Shown piece after piece: positions 15,858 through 25,900 of a stretch of 64,000 nt of DNA; positions within the stretch are counted from its first letter, which is position 1, and every line of letters starts with the position of its first letter. The notes beneath the pieces were generated by a model. The model was not told the DNA's origin. It saw only the letters and a list, made by a program, of their open reading frames with translations, and made no database searches. This stretch comes from DAOUTY01 sp964453665 (GTDB lineage Bacteria; Chloroflexota; Dehalococcoidia; SZUA-161): the NCBI GenBank assembly GCA_964453665.1, contig CAYVQT010000002.1, positions 26,903 through 90,902 of the forward strand, given 5' to 3'. The position numbers and the translations under genes were made by a program.

Positions 15858-18800
15858 TCACGGGCAGGTTGATGGCCAGTAGGCATCAATATAGTGAGGT
15901 GCCTGATCGCATATGCTGCCTCCGTGACAGTCATATGTGATTGAACTTGGGAGAGCCAGAGAAACCCGGATTTGGACCTCATCACCATCCACGGATAGAC
16001 AGGCTATATCGTCCCGTCCATCGCCATCGAAATCCCCTACGAGTAGAGTGTCTCTGGAGTTACAGAAGTCACTTTTCCAGAGCCACTGACTGTCAAATCC
16101 CTGGCTCCAGAAGCCGAACTTGGTTGAGAGACCGACGTAGACGTTGCCATTATCCGGATCGAAGGACATTATGTCTTGCCTGCCATCGCCGTTAAAGTCT
16201 CCGATGAGTGGTTCCTGGTCAATGGCGAAGTCCTTGTGCCATAGCTCGTGCGCGCAGAAGCGGTCGTCGTCAGGAACAGACCGGGCAATCCTGACTCCTC
16301 CCCATGTCTCATTCTCAAAAGAGATAACATCGTCGAGTCCATCCCCATCGAAATCACCCACGAAAGGTATTTCATCGCCAGGTGAGAAATCTGATGCCCA
16401 CGTAGTTCCGTTAACGGTCACCTCGCTGGCATCACCTTTAAGGAACTCCACTACGTTAGGGTAGCCATTCCCATTAGTGTCTCCGATTCTAACCAGAGGG
16501 CTTACCTCAGAGCAATACCACTTGTGAACATGTCCTGGGCAACCGCTGCATTCCCTGGGAGTGCCACCGACGCATTCTAATTCGTCGCCGTACAGAGCTA
16601 CGATGTAATCCCGACCAATACCTGCAACAGTGATTGGGGTGAAGACGCCTTCGCGGGCGCGATCCAGGCTTTCGCCCGGCAATACGAAGGTTGATCCGGT
16701 TGACGGCAAAACCGCTGCCTCAAAGCGACCGTATGCATCGCTTCCCTTGAACCAGACAAAGGCTATGTCAGCAAGTCCATCGTCATCGAAATCCCCCACG
16801 GCGGGCATTCTTTCTTCAGCATAGGGGTCCTCCCAGTCAAGCCAGAGGGTCTTTTCCCCAAAACCTCCGCCACTGGCTGACACATTCAGCCCCTCGCATC
16901 CGGGACAATTCATCGTATACTCCCAGGGCCATACTTTGGAGAAATCGGAGCTCACGAATGCACCTACTCTGTCATTCCACAGGTTGTAGAGGTTGTACAT
17001 GCCCGTTCGTTCTTCGATGCCTATATCGCTCGATCGGGAGGTCGTCTGGGGTTCCAGTATCCTGTACTTATTCTGGTAGTTGACAACGTTATAGCCATGC
17101 CCCGGCCCCTCGGCGTTGAATATACACATGTAGCTGACCCCAAGCGATCTCAGCAGGGCCGACTCGAGGATGGCGAAGTCCTCGCAGTCGCCGTAGTACC
17201 ACTTGCTGGGATTGGACGCCAGCGCCAGGCCGCTGTAGTTAAGTGTGTAATAAGCAGGTACCGGGAAATCACCGTGATCATAGTCCTCAGGTTCGTAGTC
17301 CAACTCTAGTATATCGTTCAGGCACTGCCTGTTCTGGTCATCACCACGGTAGCCCATGTGCCTTGCTACCCACCAGGATATGGCTTCGATATACTCGTCG
17401 CTGGTATCGAGCTCGGTTACCATTATGCTGTGCTCGTTGGCGTAATCAGACAGGGCTCCGAGCGCTGTGCTTTGTATGAAGGACATTTCTTCGGGGCTGT
17501 ACAGATACGCCGAAGGATTGCTCCCTAATGCCGAGTCGTCAAGGCAGTCTATGCACTCTGACGGGCACGGGCCTCCGCAGTCGATTCCGGACTCGCCCTG
17601 GTTCTGGATTCCGTCACCGCAGCTACCGAAGGTGATAACTTTCTGCGCCGTATGGCTGTTGCCGCCGATGTCGCAAACCTTGGCTGTCACTGTGGCTTCT
17701 GCTATTCTGTCGTCGGTTATCGAAAACTGTGCCCCGGCGGTGCTGCCCTCCAGTCCCGGGGTAACAGTCAGGCTTTGCCACGAGCCAGGATGGAACGAGC
17801 CGTCATTGAACACTGTATCCGTCTTTTCCCAGATAGCGGCTATTTCAACGTCATCTTCAGCCAGAATGGTCAAAACGACATCTTCAGCTATCTCAGGCTG
17901 TTCTGGACTGGCCAGTATGTCGCTGACCGTTGGTACGCTGGAGTCTATGGGCTCGAAAGTGAAATCGAAACCCGTTGCGCTGGAGTCCTCGATCCTCACC
18001 ACCTGCCCCTTGGCTGATCGCCAGCTACCCTGCCACTCACACAGGTCAGCCCCTGGATTGTAAACAGGTGCCACTATATACTCTCCGGGGCAGAGCCCCC
18101 AGAGGTTATAGTCAAGATCCGGTCCCGGCAGGTCTCCAACGAATTGCCTGGTAACGTCGGCGTACCAGACCCTTCCATCTTCCTTGCATTGGGTTATTGG
18201 TGGAAGTACAGGGCCGTAAGGTCCCGGTCTTAGCGAGATGGTTTCGGCCTCGCAGCTCTCGACTTTCAGTGTTGCATCGTCGTGCCAGAAGTCGTGAATC
18301 GTGCCGGAGATGGAATACCAGCATGTTACAAACACCGGTGTCGGTGATATTATGGTGATGGGCGTTGGTGTGGGCGTGGGGGTAGAAGGTAGAGTCGGCG
18401 AAGGCGTTGTTACAGGGGTAGGAGTAGGCGTAGGCGTTGGTATAGGGGTAGGTGTGATTGTATGAATGGGTGTCGGTAGTGGTGTAGGCGCGGGCAGTGG
18501 ATCGAGTGTCTCTGACTTCGAGTTATTCTGCTCGTTAGCTTCGTTTATGCTATCTGTGTAATCCGCGGTCACCATTACGGTAACGGGTGCGGTAATGTCC
18601 CAAGCCAGGAGATAATAGGAACTGCCACCGGGATTATTGATACCTCCACCTGTCGTTGAAGTGGGACTCTCGAGGTTAAAGAATCCTTGATACTGGTAAT
18701 CAAAATAAACGTCTGCCAGCGATGACCATCCGGCCGGGAGAAGGCCTGAACCGGAGTTATTTATGGTTACTGCCAGTTTGTTGCCCGAACTACATTCGAT

Positions 18801-19241
18801 TTTCTCCACTATAAGGTCGGGTAAGTTCTGTGTCCAGATCACTTCCAGACAGTTATTCTGTTCATTGCTTTCCTCTATCATATTCTGGCCCCAGTCGGCG
18901 CAGACCTCAATAGTATGCTGGGGTTCGGTCATCTGCCACTGATAACTGAAGCACCTGTCAATCTGTTCACCCGGTGCCAGCGATATGCTGACCTCGTTCG
19001 ATGCCTTGAAATCGCCGTCTATAAACAGAGCGTTCCAGAAAGTCGCTGGCGCTATGACCCCTATAGCGCCCTGACCGATGTTCTTTATCGTATAGCAAAT
19101 CTGGTTATCACTGTCCCACACTTCTGTGACTATTAGGTCGGGGAGCTGCTGGTCTGCCCGGGATGGCTGTGGACCCAGTGCAAGAGGAGATACCAGTAAT
19201 ACTGCGAGCAGAATGGCTGATAATAACAGCGATGCTTTCAT
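15858..19241 (-). CDS. Large secreted protein: CARDB, transglutaminase-like and FG-GAP/VCBS domains
   Basis: 1127 residues with a signal peptide (1-29). Two CARDB-like domains (LPDLIVTEVWDSDN and LPDLIVEKIECSSG) lead to a Pro/Thr-rich linker near 250-305. A transglutaminase-like centre follows near 680-740: Cys in YYGDCEDFAILESALL, His in GPGHGYNVV. The C-terminal third has FG-GAP/VCBS repeats (VGDFDGDGLDDVISF and four or more similar) with Ca-binding-type DxDxDG loops. No C-terminal membrane helix is seen. It may be a released or surface-bound peptidase-like protein (inference). Confidence 0.87.
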   Translation of the reverse strand: MKASLLLSAILLAVLLVSPLALGPQPSRADQQLPDLIVTEVWDSDNQICYTIKNIGQGAIGVIAPATFWNALFIDGDFKASNEVSISLAPGEQIDRCFSYQWQMTEPQHTIEVCADWGQNMIEESNEQNNCLEVIWTQNLPDLIVEKIECSSGNKLAVTINNSGSGLLPAGWSSLADVYFDYQYQGFFNLESPTSTTGGGINNPGGSSYYLLAWDITAPVTVMVTADYTDSINEANEQNNSKSETLDPLPAPTPLPTPIHTITPTPIPTPTPTPTPVTTPSPTLPSTPTPTPTPITIISPTPVFVTCWYSISGTIHDFWHDDATLKVESCEAETISLRPGPYGPVLPPITQCKEDGRVWYADVTRQFVGDLPGPDLDYNLWGLCPGEYIVAPVYNPGADLCEWQGSWRSAKGQVVRIEDSSATGFDFTFEPIDSSVPTVSDILASPEQPEIAEDVVLTILAEDDVEIAAIWEKTDTVFNDGSFHPGSWQSLTVTPGLEGSTAGAQFSITDDRIAEATVTAKVCDIGGNSHTAQKVITFGSCGDGIQNQGESGIDCGGPCPSECIDCLDDSALGSNPSAYLYSPEEMSFIQSTALGALSDYANEHSIMVTELDTSDEYIEAISWWVARHMGYRGDDQNRQCLNDILELDYEPEDYDHGDFPVPAYYTLNYSGLALASNPSKWYYGDCEDFAILESALLRSLGVSYMCIFNAEGPGHGYNVVNYQNKYRILEPQTTSRSSDIGIEERTGMYNLYNLWNDRVGAFVSSDFSKVWPWEYTMNCPGCEGLNVSASGGGFGEKTLWLDWEDPYAEERMPAVGDFDDDGLADIAFVWFKGSDAYGRFEAAVLPSTGSTFVLPGESLDRAREGVFTPITVAGIGRDYIVALYGDELECVGGTPRECSGCPGHVHKWYCSEVSPLVRIGDTNGNGYPNVVEFLKGDASEVTVNGTTWASDFSPGDEIPFVGDFDGDGLDDVISFENETWGGVRIARSVPDDDRFCAHELWHKDFAIDQEPLIGDFNGDGRQDIMSFDPDNGNVYVGLSTKFGFWSQGFDSQWLWKSDFCNSRDTLLVGDFDGDGRDDIACLSVDGDEVQIRVSLALPSSITYDCHGGSICDQAPHYIDAYWPSTCP

Positions 19242-19349
19242 TATATTGCTCAGGTGATGAACTCAGATGCGATAATTAATAGCATTATAATATAAATGTC
19301 AACCTGCGGTCGCAATAGCTAGCATTAAGAACAACTCTAACCTGTATTC

Positions 19350-19380
19350 TTGGGAAAGAAATCATTAAAGTGTGTATAAT
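19350..19380 (+). promoter_or_regulatory. Promoter of the FAH-family gene
   Basis: A perfect TATAAT at 19375-19380 with a weak TTGGGA at 19350-19355 (19-bp spacer). It predicts a start near 19387, which is downstream of the ATG at 19370 and so supports the TTG start at 19415. Confidence 0.5.
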
Positions 19381-19414
19381 ACTAGCGGCTGGCCTATATG
19401 AAAAGAGGATAAAG

Positions 19415-20197
19415 TTGCGCATAGTTCGATTTTCTATCCGTGATAAGGTTAAGTACGGGGTGTTAGACGGGGACGGGATAAGTGGCCTGCGAGGCAGCCC
19501 CTTTACCAGCTTTAAAAGCTCTAGCAGTTCACTCATATTTGATAAAAGTACCTATGAACTTGATAAGGTGAGACTCGTTGCCCCCTGTAATCCGTCCAAG
19601 ATAGTATGCCTGGGATTGAATTATCGTAGCCATGCGGAAGAGACTAAATTGCCTATACCTTCCGAGCCGCTTATCTTTCTGAAGCCTTCTACTGCGGTTA
19701 TAGGGCCCGATGAAGAAATAATCTTGCCCCAAATGTCGAGGCGAGTGGACTATGAAGGGGAACTGGGCGTGGTCATAGGCAGGAAAGCAAAGGATGTACC
19801 GCGTGGTGGTGCGAAAGATTATGTGCTTGGTTATACCTGTGTCAATGATGTATCGGATCGCTATGCCCAGAAGGAAGATGGACAGTGGACGAGGGCCAAA
19901 GGCTATGACACGTTTGCGCCTGTAGGACCCTGGATCGAGACCGATGTCGTCCCCGACGATCTAAAGGTAGAGACGTATCTTAACGGCGAACTGCGCCAAT
20001 CTGCTCGTACAAGCGACCTCATCTTTGGCATAGACGAGTTGATAGGATTTATTTCAGGTGTAATGACGCTGCTTCCGGGAGACATCATTGCTACGGGTAC
20101 CCCTTCGGGCATCGGGCGCATGAATCCGGGCGATATTGTAGAGGTCAGGATAGAGGGAATCGGGACTTTGAGAAACTGTGTAGCGGGGTCTGGTTAG
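19415..20197 (+). CDS. Fumarylacetoacetate hydrolase-family protein
   Basis: 260 residues from TTG at 19415. AAGAGG lies about eight bases upstream, the N-terminus then reads MRIVRFSIRDKVKYGVL as usual for the family, and the TATAAT at 19375 would exclude the longer ATG form at 19370. The metal site is seen in KPSTAVIGPDEEIILP, the Glu pair region DYEGELGVVIGRKAKDV, and the end GDIIATGTPSGIGRM. Members hydrolyse or decarboxylate acylpyruvate-type and 2-oxo acid substrates using Mg or Mn. The exact substrate is unknown. Confidence 0.9.
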   Translation: MRIVRFSIRDKVKYGVLDGDGISGLRGSPFTSFKSSSSSLIFDKSTYELDKVRLVAPCNPSKIVCLGLNYRSHAEETKLPIPSEPLIFLKPSTAVIGPDEEIILPQMSRRVDYEGELGVVIGRKAKDVPRGGAKDYVLGYTCVNDVSDRYAQKEDGQWTRAKGYDTFAPVGPWIETDVVPDDLKVETYLNGELRQSARTSDLIFGIDELIGFISGVMTLLPGDIIATGTPSGIGRMNPGDIVEVRIEGIGTLRNCVAGSG

Positions 20198-20259
20198 AAT
20201 CTCATTAAGCAGGTGGTTAACCAGGCGGTATATCAGGTGCCCTCTGGTTCGGGACTAAT

Positions 20260-21213
20260 ATGGAGCGACGACAGGAAGCAGATAGTTATAAACGGCCGGA
20301 TATTTTTCGCCCTCCGAGCGAAAGAAGGAGCTATTTCCTGCCTCTCACAAGCGGCTGTTCCAACAATACCTGTACATTTTGCGGCTTCTACGGCACTACA
20401 CTCAGGATGCGAGCCGTCAATGATGTTAAAGGGGAAATCGATGCTTTGGCCTTGTATGTTAGGGATGGTGTTAGAATTTCCACGATTGATAATATTGTCT
20501 ACGCTGTCGCTCAAGGCTGGGATGGCAGGAGGGTTTTTCTGCAAGACGGCGATGCTCTGGCATACCCGTTTCCGAAGCTGGTAGACATACTCGGATACCT
20601 GAACGAAAAATTCCCCAATCTGGAAAGAATTGGCAGCTACGCTACCCCCCAGGATATTTTACGGAGGACAGTTGACGAACTGGTGGAGTTAAAACAGCTC
20701 AAGCTGGGCATCCTCTACGTGGGGGTTGAAAGTGGCGACGATGAAGTGCTCAAAAAAATCGGGAAAGGTGTAAACCACGGTCAATTAGTAGAAGCGGGTA
20801 GGAAGGCGAAGGAAGCAGGTATAACCCTCTCGCTGACAGTAATACTGGGACTTGGCGGAGTTGAGGGTAGCAGGAAGCATGTTTTAGAGACGGCGAGAGT
20901 TCTTACCGAGATCGACCCGGAGTATGTTGGTGCCCTGACCTTGACACTGGTACCCGGTACTCCTTTGTATCAAGAGTGGAGACAGGGCGATTTCTCTCTC
21001 ATTTCCCCCTTTGAATTCCTTGAGGAGCTCAAAGGGATTATAGTAAATTCCAGTTTTACCGATTGCTTTTTCAGCTCGATGCATGCCTCAAATTACCTTT
21101 CAATTCGGGGAATATTACCGCAGGACAAGGAGAGACTGATCAGGGAATTAGAGAGTGTTTTGAAGGAGAGGGACCCCTCTTCGCTTCGCCCTGAGTCTTT
21201 TAGAGGTCTGTAG
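20260..21213 (+). CDS. Radical SAM protein
   Basis: 317 residues. The 4Fe-4S/SAM motif is LTSGCSNNTCTFCGFYG, a CxxxxCxFC spacing variant, near residue 32. The rest follows the elongator/HemN-like radical SAM barrel with GILYVGVESGDDEVLKKIGKG and a typical late LTLVPGTPLYQEW. Proteins of this pattern are common and mostly uncharacterised. It is followed at 50 bp by the sirtuin gene on the same strand and may be cotranscribed. No specific reaction can be assigned. Confidence 0.88.
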   Translation: MERRQEADSYKRPDIFRPPSERRSYFLPLTSGCSNNTCTFCGFYGTTLRMRAVNDVKGEIDALALYVRDGVRISTIDNIVYAVAQGWDGRRVFLQDGDALAYPFPKLVDILGYLNEKFPNLERIGSYATPQDILRRTVDELVELKQLKLGILYVGVESGDDEVLKKIGKGVNHGQLVEAGRKAKEAGITLSLTVILGLGGVEGSRKHVLETARVLTEIDPEYVGALTLTLVPGTPLYQEWRQGDFSLISPFEFLEELKGIIVNSSFTDCFFSSMHASNYLSIRGILPQDKERLIRELESVLKERDPSSLRPESFRGL

Positions 21214-21263
21214 GTTCGGGTCGGCGTAAATTCTCGGTGAGGGTCAGATTTTAAGGTCTTATT

Positions 21264-22049
21264 ATGAAGAACTTAATGGAGCGAGCGGCGGCTGATATTA
21301 AGAACAGCAGGTACGCAATAGTACTCACTGGCGCCGGTATGTCAACTGAGTCTGGAATACCCGACTTCAGAGGGCCGAAGGGGATATGGACGACGGACAA
21401 AGCGGCGGAAGCCAAAGCTTATGAAAGGTATGAGCTTTTCCTTAAGGACCCTGAATCCTACTGGGGGGAGATGCTGGGAGAGAAAGGTGCACATGGGGCG
21501 TTTTATGACGATTTGAGGAAGGCTGAGCCGAATCCGGGTCATCATGCCCTGGCTGAGCTAGAAGAATTGGGCCTGGTGAAATGCGTGATCACGCAGAATA
21601 TTGATGGTCTGCATTCGAAGGCTGGAAGCAGGAATGTAATAGAATACCACGGCAGCGTTCGCAAACTTAGGTGCCCCTCGTGTGGTTCGAGATACGGGTT
21701 CGAAGAAGTATCTTTTAAGCGGCTGCCACCTTATTGTAGTTGTGGTGGTGTGTTGAAATACGACGTGGTGCATTTCAGGGAGCCTATACCATTCGATGTC
21801 ATGGAGAAAGCTGATAGGGAAGCAGTGGAGTGTGACCTTATGCTCATATGTGGGACATCAGCTGTTGTCTATCCTTTTGCCAATCTGCCGAGGATGGCGA
21901 GGCTGGGCCGTGAGTTTACTACAACCATAATAGAGGTAAACGCAGAGCCGACGCCACTTTCCGACGAGGGCATATCGGATTACATACTTCAGGGTAGAAC
22001 AGGGGAGATATTGCCTGAAATAGTGGAGGAGGTGCGGAGGAGCAGATAA
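21264..22049 (+). CDS. cobB: Sir2-family NAD-dependent protein deacylase
   Basis: 261 residues. NAD-site motifs: TGAGMSTESGIPDFRGPKG and TQNIDGLHSKAG. The catalytic His is in NVIEYHGSVRKL. The four-Cys zinc site is CPSCG with YCSCGG. The usual PDVVxFGE reads YDVVHFREPIP, so the Gly before Glu is replaced by Arg. Sirtuins remove acetyl or other acyl groups from lysines, often on acyl-CoA synthetases; an acyl-CoA synthetase subunit is at 13227, but any link is inference. Confidence 0.92.
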   Translation: MKNLMERAAADIKNSRYAIVLTGAGMSTESGIPDFRGPKGIWTTDKAAEAKAYERYELFLKDPESYWGEMLGEKGAHGAFYDDLRKAEPNPGHHALAELEELGLVKCVITQNIDGLHSKAGSRNVIEYHGSVRKLRCPSCGSRYGFEEVSFKRLPPYCSCGGVLKYDVVHFREPIPFDVMEKADREAVECDLMLICGTSAVVYPFANLPRMARLGREFTTTIIEVNAEPTPLSDEGISDYILQGRTGEILPEIVEEVRRSR

Positions 22050-22109
22050 AAACGTGATTGAAATAGCCGGCGAAACGAACATAGTAGGACGTTTTATAGA
22101 AGACTTAGG

Positions 22110-22766
22110 CTAGTCATTTTGTGATGCTGGTACGATTTCCTGCTCCGGTGGTGGTGTCTTTGCGGGTTTCCTTGCTTTAAGTTGCAGAGTCTTTAACCAT
22201 CCTGCCCAAACCAGCAGAACAAAGACCATGTTGAATAAATAGAAGTAGTCATGTACATTTACGCCGGTAAGCCATTCTAAATATATACTCCATGTTATTC
22301 TGAAGAAATTGAATCCTAGAAGTATAGCAAGCCCTATCAGGATACCGGCTAGTCGCTGCTTAAGGGTTGCTCTTGATTCAGCCAGTACGAGGGCTATATA
22401 AGCCCAGAGCAGCAGACCTCCTAGACAAGCGGCATCGACACTGAAGGTAAGAGACGGTTCCTGTAGGGCGATGATGGAGCCCGAGACGGACTCGCTCACT
22501 CCTACGGTGCTGAGCATCCCGCCAACGAGCCTTGCTGTTAGATTGCATATTGTGTTATGGACAGAGGGCCAGAGCGAAAGTACGGCGGATTCTATCAGGA
22601 TGAGCAATAGAAAGGCAATTGTAAAACGCACGAAAAAGGATACGAATGACTGCTTGATCCTGCGGGAAGTGATGAAGTAACCGATTGCGCCGAATGCTAT
22701 CGACGTAATGACAAGTACTACAAGCCAACCGAATGACAGGCTGGAAACATCAAACATGTCGGGCAT
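22110..22766 (-). CDS. Exosortase/archaeosortase-family transpeptidase
   Basis: 218 residues with five or six membrane helices. The family triad is visible: Cys in VDAACLGGLLLWAY, Arg in NFFRITWSIYLEW, and His in GVNVHDYFYLF. Exosortases cleave C-terminal tripartite signals and join proteins to surface glycans or lipids. It lies 162 bp downstream of the giant surface-protein gene on the same strand, whose C-terminus has a motif-helix-arginine tail, so that protein is the likely substrate. A GAGGTT Shine-Dalgarno precedes the ATG. The length is short, as in archaeosortase-like forms. Confidence 0.85.
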   Translation of the reverse strand: MPDMFDVSSLSFGWLVVLVITSIAFGAIGYFITSRRIKQSFVSFFVRFTIAFLLLILIESAVLSLWPSVHNTICNLTARLVGGMLSTVGVSESVSGSIIALQEPSLTFSVDAACLGGLLLWAYIALVLAESRATLKQRLAGILIGLAILLGFNFFRITWSIYLEWLTGVNVHDYFYLFNMVFVLLVWAGWLKTLQLKARKPAKTPPPEQEIVPASQND

Positions 22767-22928
22767 AGGCGGTCAACCTCTTCGTTCTCGTAGCATTCTG
22801 TCAACGAGACCTTAAACCAGCTTCAGTTTAGTCTTTTCTGCAAGGCATCGCAAATTTATAGATAAAGCGGAGTAAACGAAAGGTGGACAGAGATGTCCAC
22901 CCTTAGATATGACTAGTATTAATCCCTT

Positions 22929-25900
22929 TTAGTTGTGGGCAGTAATCCGCCTGCGGATGAAGTAGCCCAGAATAGCCACTCCGAAGGCTGCGGCAATCCC
23001 AATATATATGTTGGGGTAAATAGGTACATCGGTACTTATCCATACCCACTGACCACCAATATAGAACCATGAGAATGAAGGCACTTCACCATATACGATA
23101 TTATTTTCGGTATCCACCCACGTTGTAACATCCTCCCACTGCGTCCCGTTCCAATGGAATAACTTTATGTCCCTTGCCTCACGATTGTAGTCACCACCAT
23201 GCAAAGGCAGACCAACAGTTATAGTTCCGGCATAGGTTGCTGTCGTGGTGATATCCACAAAGGGCCCTATCCTGGGTGTTTCGGGCTCTGAGTGGCCAGC
23301 GGGGGTTACACTGGATCTGGCAACATATGTGCAGCCATCATCGGTAACTTGATTGTATGTAACCTCTGTTCCGTCGGGAGTAATCTCCACCGGTGAATTG
23401 GGGTCTGGCCAGCTTTCTGGCGTATCAGAGGTTACAAAATGTGTTTCATCGGACCAGTTGGCCCACAATCCATGACTGTCTTGATACCTGACTCGCCAGT
23501 AATACCTGGTGTCATGGTCTATCTCCGCTATGGATAGAGAGATGCTCTCCAGGTGAGAGGTATCCCTACCGCTGTCGAACACCGGGCTGGCGTAACTCCC
23601 TGTACTGGTTCTAACCTGCCACTGTGATGCATCATGGGTATCCCCCGCATCGGGGTCCGAGAATCCCCCTGATGAAAGGGTAACGGGCAAGTGGACGCAT
23701 CCTGCGCCATCGCCGGGTACAACGTTGGGGGGTTGATTGGGTGGCAGGGGAAGGGTTGTAAAAAGCATATCGTCACCGTATTCGGTGCCGTAGCCTATTG
23801 CCTTAGCCCTGAAATGGTAGGTGGTGTCGGATGACAAGCCGCTGATATAAGCGCTGAAGGTGCCTGTATCGATCAATGTCTGCGCGGTAGTCACCTGGCC
23901 GTAGCTTGTATCGATGCCGTACTCGAAGGACACGTCTACGGAAGAGGCAGTTCCGAGGCTATCCAGATACCCGTGCAGTACGGACGTGCTACCCGTTATG
24001 TCAGTAGCATCATTGGTAGTTACCGATGGCGGTGTAGGGCTGCTAGTAGTGAAAGTCATGTCATCGCCGTAGGCGGTGCCATCTCCAACGGCCTTGGCTT
24101 TAAAGTGGTATGTAGTGCCCGGGTCAAGGCCGCTGATGGAAGCGCTGAAAGTGCCTGTACCGATCAATGTCTGTGGGGTAGTCACCTGGCCGTAGCTCGT
24201 AGTCAGCCCGTACTCAAACGAGACGTCGACGGAAGAGGCGGTGCCCCGGCTGGTGAGAGTACCGTTAAGAGTAGCCGAGTTAGTAGTAATGTCGCTGGCA
24301 GTGTTGGTGATGACGGAAGGAGGGGTGGTGCCAGTGTTGAAAATTATGTCATCGCCGTAAGCGGTGCCATCTCCAACGGCCTTGGCCCTGAAGTGGTATG
24401 TAGTGCCCGGGTCGAGGCCGCTGATGGGAGCGCTGAAGGCACCTGTGGCGTCGAGAGTTTGCGGTGTTGTTTCCTGGCCGTAGCTTGTGTCGATGCCGTA
24501 CTCGAAGGAGACGTCTACGGAAGAGGCGGTACCCCGGCTGGTGAGAGTACCGTTGAGAGTAGCCGAGTTAGTAGTAATGTCGCTGGCAGTGTTGGTAATA
24601 ACCAGTGGCGCTGAGGTAACAACAACAATTGTGGTATCGGTATCAGAGCAACTATTAGCATCGGTAACTTCGAGAATGTAAGAGCCAGCGATTGCTGGGC
24701 TGACAATAGCATCCTGATCATAGCTTTCGAAATCATCAGGTCCTGTCCAGTGATAGACGGACATACCATCGGGTTCTCCGAATAGAGTAACATCTTCGCC
24801 TTCGGATACGGGACCGCTGTTGGTGGCAACAGCGGTGGGCTTAGAATTGACGGTGACACTGGTGGTAGCGGGGTCTGAAGTACAGCCCCCGTTGGTGACG
24901 GTCAAGATATAATCGCCGGCCATGGCCAGGGTGGNNNNNNNNNNNNNNNNNNNNNNNNNNNNNNNNNNNNNNNNNNNNNNNNNNNNNNNNNNNNNNNNNN
25001 NNNNNNNNNNNNNNNNNNNNNNNNNNNNNNNNNNGTACAGCCCCCGTTGGTGACGGTCAAGATATAATCGCCGGCCATGGCCAGGGTGGCATTGGGAATA
25101 GAAGGTGACCGATCGCTGCTGGAGAAGCTGTCAGGCCCTGACCAGGAGTAGGAGGACATGCCGCCCGGTCCTCCGGTGAGGTTGATGGTATTGCCCTCGC
25201 ATACGGGAGAGTTAGAGGAGGCTGTAGCTGTAGGCTTAGAGTTGACGGTGACACTGGTGGTAGCGGGGTCGGAGGTACAGCCCCCGTTGGTGACGGTCAA
25301 GATATAATCGCCGGCCATGGCCAGGGTGGCATTGGGAATAGAAGGTGACCGATCGCTGCTGGAGAAGCTGTCAGGCCCTGACCAGGAGTAGGAGGACATG
25401 CCGCCCGGTCCTCCGGTGAGGTTGATGGTATTGCCCTCGCATACGGGAGAGTTAGAGGAGGCTGTAGCTGTAGGCTTAGAATTGACGGTGACACTGGTGG
25501 TAGCGGGGTCGGAGGTACAGCCCCCGTTGGTGACGGTCAAGATATAATCGCCGGCCATGGCCAGGGTGGCATTGGGAATAGAAGGTGACCGATCGCTGCT
25601 GGAGAAGCTGTCAGGCCCTGACCAGGAGTAGGAGGACATGCCGCCCGGTCCTCCGGTGAGGTTGATGGTATTGCCCTCACAAACCGGCGAGTTGCTGGAA
25701 GCCGTGGCTGTGGGCAAGGTATTAACGACGACGATGGTGGAAGCTGAATCGGAGCAGCCGTTGGCGTCGGTAACTGTCAATGTATAGGTACCTGCTATGG
25801 CAGGGCTGACGATGGGGCTCTGTTCGGAGCTGGAGAATGAGCCGGGCCCTGACCATGAGTAAACGGACATACCGTCGGGGCCGCCTGTTAGCTGAACGTC

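Noticed and set aside
22929..24923. A separate 664-residue gene
   Set aside because: Its start ATG is an internal Met of the 80-residue repeat; the break comes from placeholder Ns, so it is the 3' part of the giant gene.
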